NCBI GenBank assembly: GCA_035290065.1
Contig: DATDVD010000032.1
Coordinates: 1 to 64,000 of the forward strand
Length of the DNA stretch: 64,000 bases
Direction of reading: 5' to 3'
Source of the DNA: DATDVD01 sp035290065
GTDB lineage: Bacteria; Pseudomonadota; Gammaproteobacteria; Coxiellales; Coxiellaceae
Shown here: positions 1 to 7,599 of the stretch, piece by piece
How positions within the stretch are numbered: the stretch's first letter is position 1
How the letters are laid out: every line of letters starts with the position of its first letter
Program-made: the position numbers and the translations under genes
Notes under the pieces: generated by a model
Seen by the model: the letters and a program-made list of their open reading frames with translations, nothing else
Told to the model about the DNA's origin: nothing
The model's database searches: none

Positions 1-20
1 CGGTCGAATACTGCTTTCAT
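1..20 (-). CDS. tuf: Start of a gene cut by the window edge, probably EF-Tu
   Basis: Only seven codons are visible (MKAVFDR), preceded by a good ribosome binding site (AGAGGAG, positions 28-34). The residues F-x-R have the same spacing as in the usual EF-Tu start KEKFER-TKPH. The gene lies directly downstream of tRNA-Tyr, tRNA-Gly and tRNA-Thr on the same strand, the order found in the tufB operon of gammaproteobacteria. The N-terminus lacks the usual second residue, so the identification rests mainly on synteny. Confidence 0.5.
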
Positions 21-97
21 TGTTGGACTCCTCTCTTTATCATTGCTTTTAGGATGTTAGACTCAAAAAGAGTCTGACCTCATAAAAGCACTTATCT

Positions 98-169
<72 letters not shown>

Positions 170-199
170 ATATAAATTAGTCGCCCACTTAATCTTTAT

Positions 200-278
200 G
201 TAGGGGCAGATCGTGATCTGCCCTTGCCTAATCACAAATCCTACGCCATTGCCTGGGTCGACCACGGTCGACCCCTAC
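200..278. repeat. REP-like double-hairpin element
   Basis: Terminal inverted repeats GTAGGGG (200-206) and CCCCTAC (272-278) enclose two perfect 9-bp hairpins with 2-nt loops: GGGCAGATC/GATCTGCCC (204-223) and GGGTCGACC/GGTCGACCC (255-274). The arrangement of two palindromes inside one small inverted-repeat unit is typical of REPIN or MITE-type mobile repeats. It sits between tRNA-Gly and tRNA-Thr inside the presumed tRNA-tuf transcript. Confidence 0.75.
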
Positions 279-325
279 AGTGGGCATATTCGCACCTACC
301 CACCACAATTAGGCTCCAGCTAATC

Positions 326-399
326 TGGAGCGGGTGATGGGAATCGAACCCACTCTATCAGCTTGGAAGGCTGAAGTTCTACCATTGAACTACACCCGC
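326..399 (-). tRNA. tRNA-Gly (TCC)
   Basis: Minus-strand cloverleaf. The acceptor GCGGGTG pairs with CACCCGC, the anticodon loop CTTCCAA gives anticodon TCC, and the T-arm has GGGTTCGATTCCC. The 3' end encodes CCA (326-328). Only three bases separate it from the 3' end of tRNA-Tyr. Confidence 0.96.
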
Positions 400-400
400 C

Positions 401-484
<84 letters not shown>

Positions 485-522
485 GCACTCACGAAAAATC
501 TTTTAAAAAAATTAAGCGGGCT

Positions 523-551
523 ATTTTGCTTAAGTCAAGCCACCATGTCAA
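523..551 (-). promoter_or_regulatory. Promoter of the tRNA-tuf operon
   Basis: Reading the minus strand upstream of tRNA-Tyr, TTGACA (546-551) is followed after 17 bp by CAAAAT (523-528, 4 of 6 consensus bases). Two further TTGAC copies flank it in this short gap. Position and spacing fit a sigma-70 promoter for the tRNA cluster. Confidence 0.55.
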
Positions 552-576
552 CCACAATCGTCAAGGGATTGCAAGT

Positions 577-1218
577 CTATTTTGAAGAGGGAACTTCTCC
601 ATTCCACTCAAAGCACGCTATCTGGGCTAGAGGATCTTCCACCGCTAAAGCTACACAATATTCTTTATAAAGAAACACGGGCAATTTCCATCGCGCAGCG
701 GTTCTTGAATCACCGTGTACCGTTATCAATCCTCTTGAGCTGTCTCTTTCAAGATCAACCACAAACTGATCGAGACCAAACGACAACCCCAATCCTTTCG
801 CTTTTACAAATGCCTCCTTACGCGTCCAGAGACAAAAAAAAGCAGAAACTTGTTCGAGTGGATTAATAGCGGCTAATTGGTGATATTCCTCGGGCGAGAA
901 AAATCGTTTTGCAATAGCCAAATAATCGACGGTGCGTGAAATAGGTTCCACATCCACACCAATGGGCTGCCTCGCCACTGCCATCGTCGCAACGCAGTGG
1001 GAATAGGAAAAATTAAATTCCAACGAATGGTCTTTTAAATACGGTTTGCCTCTGGGCCCTTTCTCCAAGACCAGGTGCCGAGCCGGCACTAATAAATAGA
1101 GTGATAAAAGCGTACGTAGCCAAGCATCGGAGGCATCCCGTCTTAGCGGCGTCACCCACACATGAACATCGTGAGCGCCCAAAAGCGATGGCGTGTAACT
1201 CTTGACCCAATTTATCAT
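577..1218 (-). CDS. 4'-phosphopantetheinyl transferase, Sfp/EntD type
   Basis: This 213-residue protein has the two Mg-binding motifs of the Sfp superfamily: IGVDVEPI in the middle and the WTRKEAFVKAKGLGLS block about 50 residues later. Members transfer phosphopantetheine from CoA to the serine of acyl or peptidyl carrier proteins. No polyketide or NRPS gene is in the window, so the carrier protein is unknown. The start lacks a clear Shine-Dalgarno; a TACACT hexamer sits 7 bp upstream of the ATG. It lies 15 bp after the permease gene and may be in the same transcript. Confidence 0.88.
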   Translation of the reverse strand: MINWVKSYTPSLLGAHDVHVWVTPLRRDASDAWLRTLLSLYLLVPARHLVLEKGPRGKPYLKDHSLEFNFSYSHCVATMAVARQPIGVDVEPISRTVDYLAIAKRFFSPEEYHQLAAINPLEQVSAFFCLWTRKEAFVKAKGLGLSFGLDQFVVDLERDSSRGLITVHGDSRTAARWKLPVFLYKEYCVALAVEDPLAQIACFEWNGEVPSSK

Positions 1219-1233
1219 GGGCAGGAGTGTAAC

Positions 1234-2541
1234 TTATTTTTTCCGCAACAAAAAATAATAAATAGGAATACCGGAGAGATAGAGTAGTACGCCATAAAAT
1301 ACAATTTCTTCACCCGCACCGGCTACCGCCCAAAAGGCATACAGAAAACCGATCGTCGCAATAAAGGCAGATTTTCGAAAATGGGCTTTTGAATAAAGGT
1401 GTTTATCTCGGGATAATAAAATCATTTCTGCTAACGCGGTATGAATGTAGGGCACCAATGCCGCAAACGTCGCCAGCAAAATAATAAAGGTAAATTCATC
1501 CACTAATGAAACACCATAGCGGAGTAATAATAACGCTGTAATCAAACTACTGGAAATCAACAACCCGAAAACCGGGGAACCGTTTTTAAATCGTTTGGCA
1601 AATACCTGAGGAAATAATCCATCTTGCGCCGCGGCTTGTGGCATTTCTCCTTGCAACAAAATCCACCCATTTAATTCTCCAAACACCGCAATCACAGCCG
1701 CTAATCCCACGAAAATTCCCATCCAATTGCCAAAAATTGCTTTTGCAGCATCGGCATAAGGAGCGGTGGAATGCGATAATTGATCCATCGGCATAACCCC
1801 CATAATCGCAATGGTGCTTAAAATATAAATAATCACCACGAGAATAGTTCCCAGCATGGTAGCGCGAGGAATAATTTTGATGGGATCTTCCACACGATCT
1901 GCCGGAATCGTAGCCGATTCAAACCCCGTAAACGCCCATAACGTAATCGCACCCGCACTCATCAATGCCATAAGATTGGTTTTATGCGAAATATTAAAAT
2001 GGGTGAGCAATTGCTCCGGATGAATAAAAAAGATTCCGACAAAAGCCATTAACAGTAAAGGTAACAATTTTAAAACGGTCGTAATTAATTGTACACTACC
2101 GACCACACGAATATGGGCCATATTAATGAACGTCAATCCCCACAATACACCGAGGGAAGTCATCAAGGAATAAAATAAGTTATGATCTAACACGGGGAAA
2201 AAGAGCGCTAAATAACTCACAAATCCCACGCTAATGGCGGCATTTCCAATCCACGTATACAACCAATAATTATACGCCACTTGAAAGCCAACGAAATCCC
2301 CATAGGCTGCACGGCAATAGGCATACGGGCCACCTTGTTTAGGAATCATTTTACTCAGACGTGCATAGACCTGCGCTAAAAATAACACACCGATCGCCGT
2401 AATAAGCCACGCGACAATACCAATTGAACCATAAAACGCGAGGGAAGCCGGAATTAAATAGGCACCTGAGCCAATCATATTTCCTGCTACTAATGACGTT
2501 AATGTCCACAAACCTAATTTTTTAGAGGTGGAAGATTCCAT
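1234..2541 (-). CDS. APC-family amino acid permease / antiporter
   Basis: 435 residues with about 12 hydrophobic segments. The N-terminal unwound-helix motif (GNMIGSGAYLIP) and the following SKMIPKQGGPYAYCR segment are typical of the AdiC/YjdE-like basic amino acid and polyamine antiporter branch of the APC superfamily. It would sit in the inner membrane and exchange or import amino acids. The substrate cannot be read from sequence. The start has an upstream AAAGG, and the gene begins 6 bp after the ampG-like gene, so the two are probably cotranscribed. Confidence 0.88.
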   Translation of the reverse strand: MESSTSKKLGLWTLTSLVAGNMIGSGAYLIPASLAFYGSIGIVAWLITAIGVLFLAQVYARLSKMIPKQGGPYAYCRAAYGDFVGFQVAYNYWLYTWIGNAAISVGFVSYLALFFPVLDHNLFYSLMTSLGVLWGLTFINMAHIRVVGSVQLITTVLKLLPLLLMAFVGIFFIHPEQLLTHFNISHKTNLMALMSAGAITLWAFTGFESATIPADRVEDPIKIIPRATMLGTILVVIIYILSTIAIMGVMPMDQLSHSTAPYADAAKAIFGNWMGIFVGLAAVIAVFGELNGWILLQGEMPQAAAQDGLFPQVFAKRFKNGSPVFGLLISSSLITALLLLRYGVSLVDEFTFIILLATFAALVPYIHTALAEMILLSRDKHLYSKAHFRKSAFIATIGFLYAFWAVAGAGEEIVFYGVLLYLSGIPIYYFLLRKK

Positions 2542-2547
2542 TGTTTT

Positions 2548-3786
2548 CTACCTTTGTGCTAAGGGATGATGAGTAAAATCAATTTTTTTATTTAACCATA
2601 TTAACAGAAGTAAAGGAGGGAGACCCATAAAAAAAGTACTGGCATAAAACCAAGCCCATCCTAAATGACTCACCATAATCGCCGCTAACGGGCCTAAAAA
2701 AATTCGGCCAGTGGAAGCGACCGCCGATAATAATGCAAATTGAGTCGCTGTAAATCGTTTGTCGCATAACGCCATTAAAAAAGCCACAAATGCTACCGAG
2801 CTCATGCCACCCGTAAAATAATCTAAAAACATGGTGCAACCCATCAAAAAAACTACTTTTCCAACCAAAGCAACCCACATAAATAATAAATTAGTGACAC
2901 TTTGTATTAAACCAAAATACAAAAGACTTCGATAAAGACCCAGCCTGGAAAATAATACTCCACCGCCTACAGCACCCAGTAATGCGCCCGCTAATCCAGC
3001 CACTTTTGCTACCGAACCAATATCGGTTAATGAAAATCCCACACCTCGCATTAAAAAAGTAGTGTTTAAGCTAAGCGCCAATGCATCACAAAATTTATAA
3101 AATAAAATAAATATCAATACACCTAAAATCCATCGACGCGACCACAATTCACGCCAAGGACCTACGATGGCTTCTTCCAATTTTTGAGGCTCGCGAATGA
3201 CGGGTGTGGCAGGTGAAAACCAGGTGACCACCGCCTCCACTAAAAATAAAAACGCCATAAAAAAATACGTCCACTGCCAACCCCAATGATCCGCCATAAT
3301 GAGCGCCAGGGCTCCTGATACTAAAGCCGCCAAACGAAACCCGATCGTATTAGAAGAAGCCCCTGCTCCATATTGCTCGGGCTCTAATATTTCCGTTCGA
3401 TACGCATCCACACAGACATCTTGCGTCGCGGAAGCAAAGGCCACCCCTACCGCCACAAAGGCCAAAAACCATGGGTGAAAAGAGGGATTTAAAAAGCCCA
3501 TCCATAGAAAGCCCGCCGCCAATACCCACTGCATCGCAAAAATCCAGCTACGGCGACGATCCAAGAAGAAAAAAGAATAACGATCGACCAGAGGCGCCCA
3601 TAAAAATTTCCATAAATAAGGCTGACCCACTAAGGTGAGGGCACCAATGCCTGCCAAACTAATACCCGCTGTGGTGTACCAGGCTTGTAACGTGCCTCCT
3701 ACTAAGGCACTTGGTAAGCCCGAGGCAAATCCCATAAAAAAAACAGCTAATAGGGATTTACTGGCCCACGCATAGGATTTATTCAT
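2548..3786 (-). CDS. ampG: AmpG-like muropeptide MFS transporter
   Basis: 412 residues, 12 predicted membrane helices. The N-terminal signature (GFASGLPSALVGGTLQAW, then WKFLWAPLVDRY and an R/D-rich loop) matches the AmpG family, which imports anhydromuropeptides for cell-wall recycling. The start ATG has no Shine-Dalgarno. A TAGAAT hexamer (3793-3798) ends 6 bp upstream of it, so the mRNA may be leaderless. Divergent from sdaA. Confidence 0.88.
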   Translation of the reverse strand: MNKSYAWASKSLLAVFFMGFASGLPSALVGGTLQAWYTTAGISLAGIGALTLVGQPYLWKFLWAPLVDRYSFFFLDRRRSWIFAMQWVLAAGFLWMGFLNPSFHPWFLAFVAVGVAFASATQDVCVDAYRTEILEPEQYGAGASSNTIGFRLAALVSGALALIMADHWGWQWTYFFMAFLFLVEAVVTWFSPATPVIREPQKLEEAIVGPWRELWSRRWILGVLIFILFYKFCDALALSLNTTFLMRGVGFSLTDIGSVAKVAGLAGALLGAVGGGVLFSRLGLYRSLLYFGLIQSVTNLLFMWVALVGKVVFLMGCTMFLDYFTGGMSSVAFVAFLMALCDKRFTATQFALLSAVASTGRIFLGPLAAIMVSHLGWAWFYASTFFMGLPPLLLLIWLNKKIDFTHHPLAQR

Positions 3787-3923
3787 GGGAAAATTCTATC
3801 ATAGGTTAAAAACCTAAAATACCTTCCTTTTATTTTGAGGCTCTCTTCGGTAACATAACTATAAAGTATTTTTAACGAAAGTGCGTTATGTCGAAGACTA
3901 TTTAAAACCCAAGGTATTTTATT

Positions 3924-5330
3924 ATGCATGCAGCCATTATGACGCCTCTTATTGCAACCACCCCTAATATTAGCGTATTTGAGCTGTTTTCCATCGGAAT
4001 AGGGCCATCCAGCTCACATACCATTGGGCCTATGCGCGCGGCGCGGCAATTTATAGAATCGTTGACTGTTCACTTACCTACCGTTGAAAAACTCCATATT
4101 ACACTCTATGGATCGCTGGCCTTTACGGGGCGAGGGCATGGAACCCCTAAAGCCATTGTTATGGGATTGGAAGGAGAAAAACCTGAACGTATTGACCCCG
4201 ATAGCATCCCTGCCCGAATGGCGTCCATTTATCAGACTCGACAACTCCAATTGTTGGGAAAACATGCCATCACTTTCGATCCCGAGCTTGATCTTCAAAT
4301 GAATTTCAAAGAAACATTACCAGGCCACTCTAACGCCATGCGGTTTAAAGCCTACGATACGGCTGGAAATCTGCTGGCTGAAAAAATCTATTATTCGATT
4401 GGCGGAGGATTTATTTTGTCAGAAGATGAAATAAAAAAACCCAATGAACGTTCTGTCAAAGCGCCTATCCCCTACCCTTTCTTCAAAGCAGAAGATTTAC
4501 TTTCTCTTTGCAAAAAAAATAAACTGTCCATTAAGGAATTGATGCTAGCCAACGAAAAAACGTGGCGCGACGAAGAAACCATTCGAAAACAATTACATCT
4601 TATTGCTGACACCATGCAGGCCTGTATTCAAAAAGGCTGTGAAACACCCGGCATCTTGGAGGGAGGACTTCAGGTTCAACGACGCGCTCCTGCCCTCTAT
4701 CAACAACTGCTTCAAAAGGGATCTTCTTTGGAATATCACGATGTTATGACATGGCTCAATGTCTTTGCCATGGCGGTGAATGAAGAAAACGCAGCCGGTG
4801 GTCGGGTGGTCACAGCCCCCACCAATGGGGCAGCTGGCATTGTTCCCGCTGTGTTGGCTTATTACCGACGCTTTTGTCCCGGTGCCAACGAAGAAGGCGT
4901 GGTGGAATATTTACTCACCGCGGCGGCCATTGGCATGCTCTATAAAATGAATGCTTCTATTTCGGGCGCTGAAATGGGATGCCAAGGCGAAGTGGGGGTA
5001 GCTTGCTCCATGGCAGCCGGCGGTTTAGCCGCGGTACTGGGGGGTACGATCGATCAAATCGAAAATGCCGCTGAGATGGCCATGGAACATAATTTAGGTT
5101 TAACGTGTGATCCTGTTAACGGATTGGTTCAAATCCCCTGCATTGAGCGCAACGCGATGGGCACCGTTAAAGCCGTTAATGCAGCGCATTTAGCACTGGC
5201 AGAAAACGATCCCAATAAAGTCAGTCTCGACATGGTGATTAATACCATGCGAGAAATCGGCAACAACATGAACAGCATGTATAAAGAAACATCGCAAGGA
5301 GGGCTTGCGGTTAATGTACCAGACTGTTAG
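3924..5330 (+). CDS. sdaA: L-serine ammonia-lyase, iron-sulfur dependent
   Basis: 468-residue single-chain L-serine dehydratase converting serine to pyruvate and ammonia. The beta domain opens with [20 protein letters not shown]; the alpha domain carries the 4Fe-4S cysteines (Cys353 and Cys361 in [10 protein letters not shown], and the later [12 protein letters not shown]). Length and domain order are normal for the family. The chosen ATG has AAGG about 10 bp upstream; an in-frame ATG five codons later is possible. The upstream divergent region holds a small inverted repeat (TAGGTT/AACCTA, 3802-3816). Confidence 0.95.
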   Translation: MHAAIMTPLIATTPNISVFELFSIGIGPSSSHTIGPMRAARQFIESLTVHLPTVEKLHITLYGSLAFTGRGHGTPKAIVMGLEGEKPERIDPDSIPARMASIYQTRQLQLLGKHAITFDPELDLQMNFKETLPGHSNAMRFKAYDTAGNLLAEKIYYSIGGGFILSEDEIKKPNERSVKAPIPYPFFKAEDLLSLCKKNKLSIKELMLANEKTWRDEETIRKQLHLIADTMQACIQKGCETPGILEGGLQVQRRAPALYQQLLQKGSSLEYHDVMTWLNVFAMAVNEENAAGGRVVTAPTNGAAGIVPAVLAYYRRFCPGANEEGVVEYLLTAAAIGMLYKMNASISGAEMGCQGEVGVACSMAAGGLAAVLGGTIDQIENAAEMAMEHNLGLTCDPVNGLVQIPCIERNAMGTVKAVNAAHLALAENDPNKVSLDMVINTMREIGNNMNSMYKETSQGGLAVNVPDC

Positions 5331-5377
5331 AAAAACAGGGTACTTCATTATTCTCGTTATCCTGACGATAAATTGAT

Positions 5378-5619
5378 CTTAGGCCCTGACGTCGCGATAG
5401 ATGCGCTAGGGGGGGACTTTGAAAGGGGTACTGGATTATCGCAGGAAGGCCTAAGCAATCGATGATGGCCACGGACCTTAACCCTGCAGAAGGGCCGCTA
5501 TAAAATGACGCCCCATTGGTACCTTCAAACCAGTATCTTCTCCACTGGAAATGGAGCTGATATACTCTATACTATAGGCAAATGATGGAAGAGAAAAAAA
5601 GGGGGCATAGCCCCCTTTT
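5378..5619 (+). ncRNA. Candidate structured small RNA (GGA-rich)
   Basis: The 376-bp gap after sdaA has no convincing reading frame but has nested complementarity. CTTAGGCC (5378-5385) pairs with GGCCTAAG (5448-5455), and inside it GCGATA (5394-5399) pairs with TATCGC (5437-5442). A second hairpin, TATC..CTCCA/TGGAG..GATA (5534-5562), has a GGA in its loop. About six GGA trinucleotides occur within 180 nt, reminiscent of CsrA/RsmA-titrating RNAs. An intrinsic terminator closes the stretch. The 5' end is not defined and the RNA could instead be the sdaA 3' UTR. Confidence 0.4.
5597..5619 (+). terminator. Rho-independent terminator
   Basis: An A-tract leads into GGGGGC (5601-5606), loop ATA, then GCCCCC and TTTT (to 5619). 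It would terminate the sdaA transcript and/or the candidate RNA on the plus strand, and insulates the lipoprotein genes downstream. Confidence 0.85.
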
Positions 5620-5633
5620 AAGCCTTGATTAGG

Positions 5634-5662
5634 TTGACATTCTTAGCCATCACGTTAATACT
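5634..5662 (+). promoter_or_regulatory. Probable promoter of the lipoprotein pair
   Basis: A perfect TTGACA (5634-5639) is followed after 17 bp by AATACT (5657-5662, 4 of 6 consensus). It lies just after the terminator and about 75 bp upstream of the first lipoprotein start. Confidence 0.5.
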
Positions 5663-5736
5663 AAGGGCTTGAATCGTGCAAGTTTATTGCTTGCAAAGAC
5701 TCAGGATTGAATGGTAACTCACAAAAGGGAATTGGT

Positions 5737-5934
5737 ATGAAAAAGCTCGTTATTCTCATCCCCATTGTAGCCACAATTGCGTTAGCAGGTTGTGAATCAC
5801 GCACTGATGTATTAGAGCGTGTGAACAAACAATGCTATGAATTTGGCTTCCATCCAGGGACTTCAGACTTTGCAGCTTGCGTACAACAACAATACGATCG
5901 CCATGAAGATTTCGAAGGTAACGAAATCTACTAA
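5737..5934 (+). CDS. Small lipoprotein, unknown family (copy 1)
   Basis: 65 residues from ATG 5737, chosen because AAGGGA lies 6 bp upstream and the protein then starts with a clean lipoprotein signal peptide ending in the lipobox LAGC. The mature part (about 46 residues) has the pattern C-x3-F-G-F-x2-G-T-x2-F-x2-C-x-Q-Q, shared with the next gene. The two mature cysteines may form a disulfide. The function is not recognised. It would be anchored in the inner or outer membrane on the periplasmic side. Confidence 0.8.
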   Translation: MKKLVILIPIVATIALAGCESRTDVLERVNKQCYEFGFHPGTSDFAACVQQQYDRHEDFEGNEIY

Positions 5935-5998
5935 TCGGTTTCAAGCCGTAAAGGATGATATTTAGATTTTGGATTCACTATTAAAAAAAGGAACTTTT

Positions 5999-6232
5999 AT
6001 GAAAAACACATTAATTTCCATAGCAATAGGCGGTTCTTTGTTAGCCCTTGCGGGATGTCATAAAGACATGATGGCTGTCTATAATCACGACTGTACCATG
6101 TACGGGTTTAAAGCAGGTACGTTAGAATTTTCTAAATGCATACAGCGAGAAGCCGATCAGCATCAAGCTAAGCAAGATGGCCGATGCTATATTGCTCATC
6201 CGCTTATTTACGATAACACTGAAAATCGGTAA
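5999..6232 (+). CDS. Small lipoprotein, unknown family (copy 2)
   Basis: 77 residues from ATG 5999, with AAAGGAA about 8 bp upstream. The signal peptide ends in lipobox LAGC. The mature part repeats the pattern of copy 1: C-x3-Y-G-F-x2-G-T-x2-F-x2-C-I-Q. The two genes are 64 bp apart on the same strand, so this is a tandem duplication that has since diverged. Copy 2 carries an extra C-terminal stretch with one further Cys. Its transcript ends at the strong terminator 17 bp downstream. Confidence 0.8.
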   Translation: MKNTLISIAIGGSLLALAGCHKDMMAVYNHDCTMYGFKAGTLEFSKCIQREADQHQAKQDGRCYIAHPLIYDNTENR

Positions 6233-6248
6233 GTCCACACTTCCGATC

Positions 6249-6275
6249 AAAAAAGGCACCCTAGGTGCCTTTTTT
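6249..6275 (+). terminator. Rho-independent terminator of the lipoprotein pair
   Basis: AAAAAAGGCACC (6249-6260), loop CTA, GGTGCCTTTTTT (6264-6275): a perfect 12-bp stem including A/T tracts. Confidence 0.93.
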
Positions 6276-6277
6276 AT

Positions 6278-6402
6278 TTGAAGTTTTTGCTCTTTCCTTG
6301 CTATAATCCTCCCCATAGGCCAGCATGACGCCGTGCCTAAAAGTCTTTGGGAAGACTTTTTCAGTTGAGGGGTTAGAACACAACTCAACAGAGGATGGCG
6401 GT
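6278..6402 (+). promoter_or_regulatory. Promoter plus structured leader with attenuator-like hairpin
   Basis: TTGAAG (6278-6283), an 18-bp spacer and a perfect TATAAT (6302-6307) form a strong promoter. The roughly 90-nt leader before the ribosome binding site at 6390-6395 contains a perfect 9-bp hairpin AAAAGTCTT/AAGACTTTT (6339-6360) followed by T, resembling an intrinsic terminator. A second hairpin GTTGAG/CTCAAC (6364-6388) ends just before the Shine-Dalgarno. This layout could allow attenuation or control of ribosome access. Confidence 0.5.
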
Positions 6403-7530
6403 ATGGCACAATCGTATGAAAACGCTACACAATACGTTTTAGAAGAAGGTATTCGGCGTATCTTTAAAGGCAACCGCATCAAGCGATTCTGCCAAATGGT
6501 AACCCTCCTGGAATTAGTGTGTCATGCGCCCTTTCGCTATACCGCCGACTGTGTCACTGAACTTAAAAAAGTGGACGGGTTTGAAGCGGCCGAAGAAGGC
6601 ATGCAGCGTTTCTATGAGCTGCTGGCACGAGACTCGAACCGTTTCAACAAACATTTTAATTTTAATTTTCATTACTGGGGTTTTATTTCTTGGAAGAGTC
6701 CGCAAGTCCTTCGGATTTTCTTTCAAAATCTGTACGCCCAATTACTGCAAGAGAAAGCGCTTTTAGATACCCTCATACGATTAAAACTAGTCAATACCTA
6801 TGAAGGGCGTCAAGAGCTAGCCAGGTTAATTCAAGTAGATGAACCCGTTAGAAGGCCTAGTAGAGAAACAGAAGCCGTTCGTCCATCAGAATGGTCCCTC
6901 GAATTTTCGGTTCACGGGGATCTTTTAAAAGAAGTTTTTGGTCGTGATCCCGGTTCCGCGGCCATCTATCAATTAGTGCAGCATTATAAAATTCTCTCTC
7001 AATTACAACCGAATTTAGAACTGCTCTGTTATCGAGCCCAACATTCAGCGTTAGTAAAAAGTGGGCCTTCAGGAGCATATCATACGGCGCGTACGACCGG
7101 TATCGTCGTGGGTATATTTGGCGTGATGTACTCCTTGATAGGCGCCGTATTGCATCAGTACCTGGATCCTAAATTTAAACACTTGGATCCTAAATTACTG
7201 TGCATTCAGACTGCTATTTTAGTGATGGGCGTGTTGTTAACCATTTATGTAAACTCCTTTGTATCGAGTAAATTAGAAGGGCACAACCAACGGCGCGTGC
7301 AAGACAAAATGAAGACATTAAAACGCCAAGTACCGGAATACGCCTGGCTGACACGGCAAGCAGAGATTCCACTGGGGGGTCAAACAATTCCTTACTCTCT
7401 TTTATATCCCACCTTATGTAGGATGGGGGAGGCAGACGTTACTGCCCAGCGTGGATGGGGAAGAACAAATCCAAGCGCTAAGCTTTCCTCGGCACTCGCT
7501 CTGGGAAAACCGCGCGTACATTCCCCGTAA
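6403..7530 (+). CDS. Orphan two-TM protein, possible secreted effector
   Basis: Start ATG 6403 is chosen for its AGAGGA 7 bp upstream; an in-frame ATG at 6325 would add 26 residues. The 375-residue protein has a charged N-terminal domain (about 230 residues), two membrane segments (about 232-254 and 266-288) separated by a short loop, and a basic tail. The loop contains a 21-bp tandem DNA duplication giving LDPKFKHLDPKLL. No family is recognised. The last 45 codons overlap a GC-rich inverted repeat (near 7411-7430) and may be of repeat origin. Effector status is only an inference from its orphan, membrane-hairpin character. Confidence 0.65.
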   Translation: MAQSYENATQYVLEEGIRRIFKGNRIKRFCQMVTLLELVCHAPFRYTADCVTELKKVDGFEAAEEGMQRFYELLARDSNRFNKHFNFNFHYWGFISWKSPQVLRIFFQNLYAQLLQEKALLDTLIRLKLVNTYEGRQELARLIQVDEPVRRPSRETEAVRPSEWSLEFSVHGDLLKEVFGRDPGSAAIYQLVQHYKILSQLQPNLELLCYRAQHSALVKSGPSGAYHTARTTGIVVGIFGVMYSLIGAVLHQYLDPKFKHLDPKLLCIQTAILVMGVLLTIYVNSFVSSKLEGHNQRRVQDKMKTLKRQVPEYAWLTRQAEIPLGGQTIPYSLLYPTLCRMGEADVTAQRGWGRTNPSAKLSSALALGKPRVHSP

Positions 7531-7599
7531 TTTTTTTTACAGCTTCCCTAATCTCCTATCAGCCATTAGAATAACAGCATATTTTTACAAGGGTCTTTT

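Noticed and set aside
5386..5460. Peptide VAIDALGGDF in the gap after sdaA, similar to the start of PlsX
   Set aside because: Only about ten residues match, there is no start context, and the frame stops soon after; the same bases are better explained by the paired stems.
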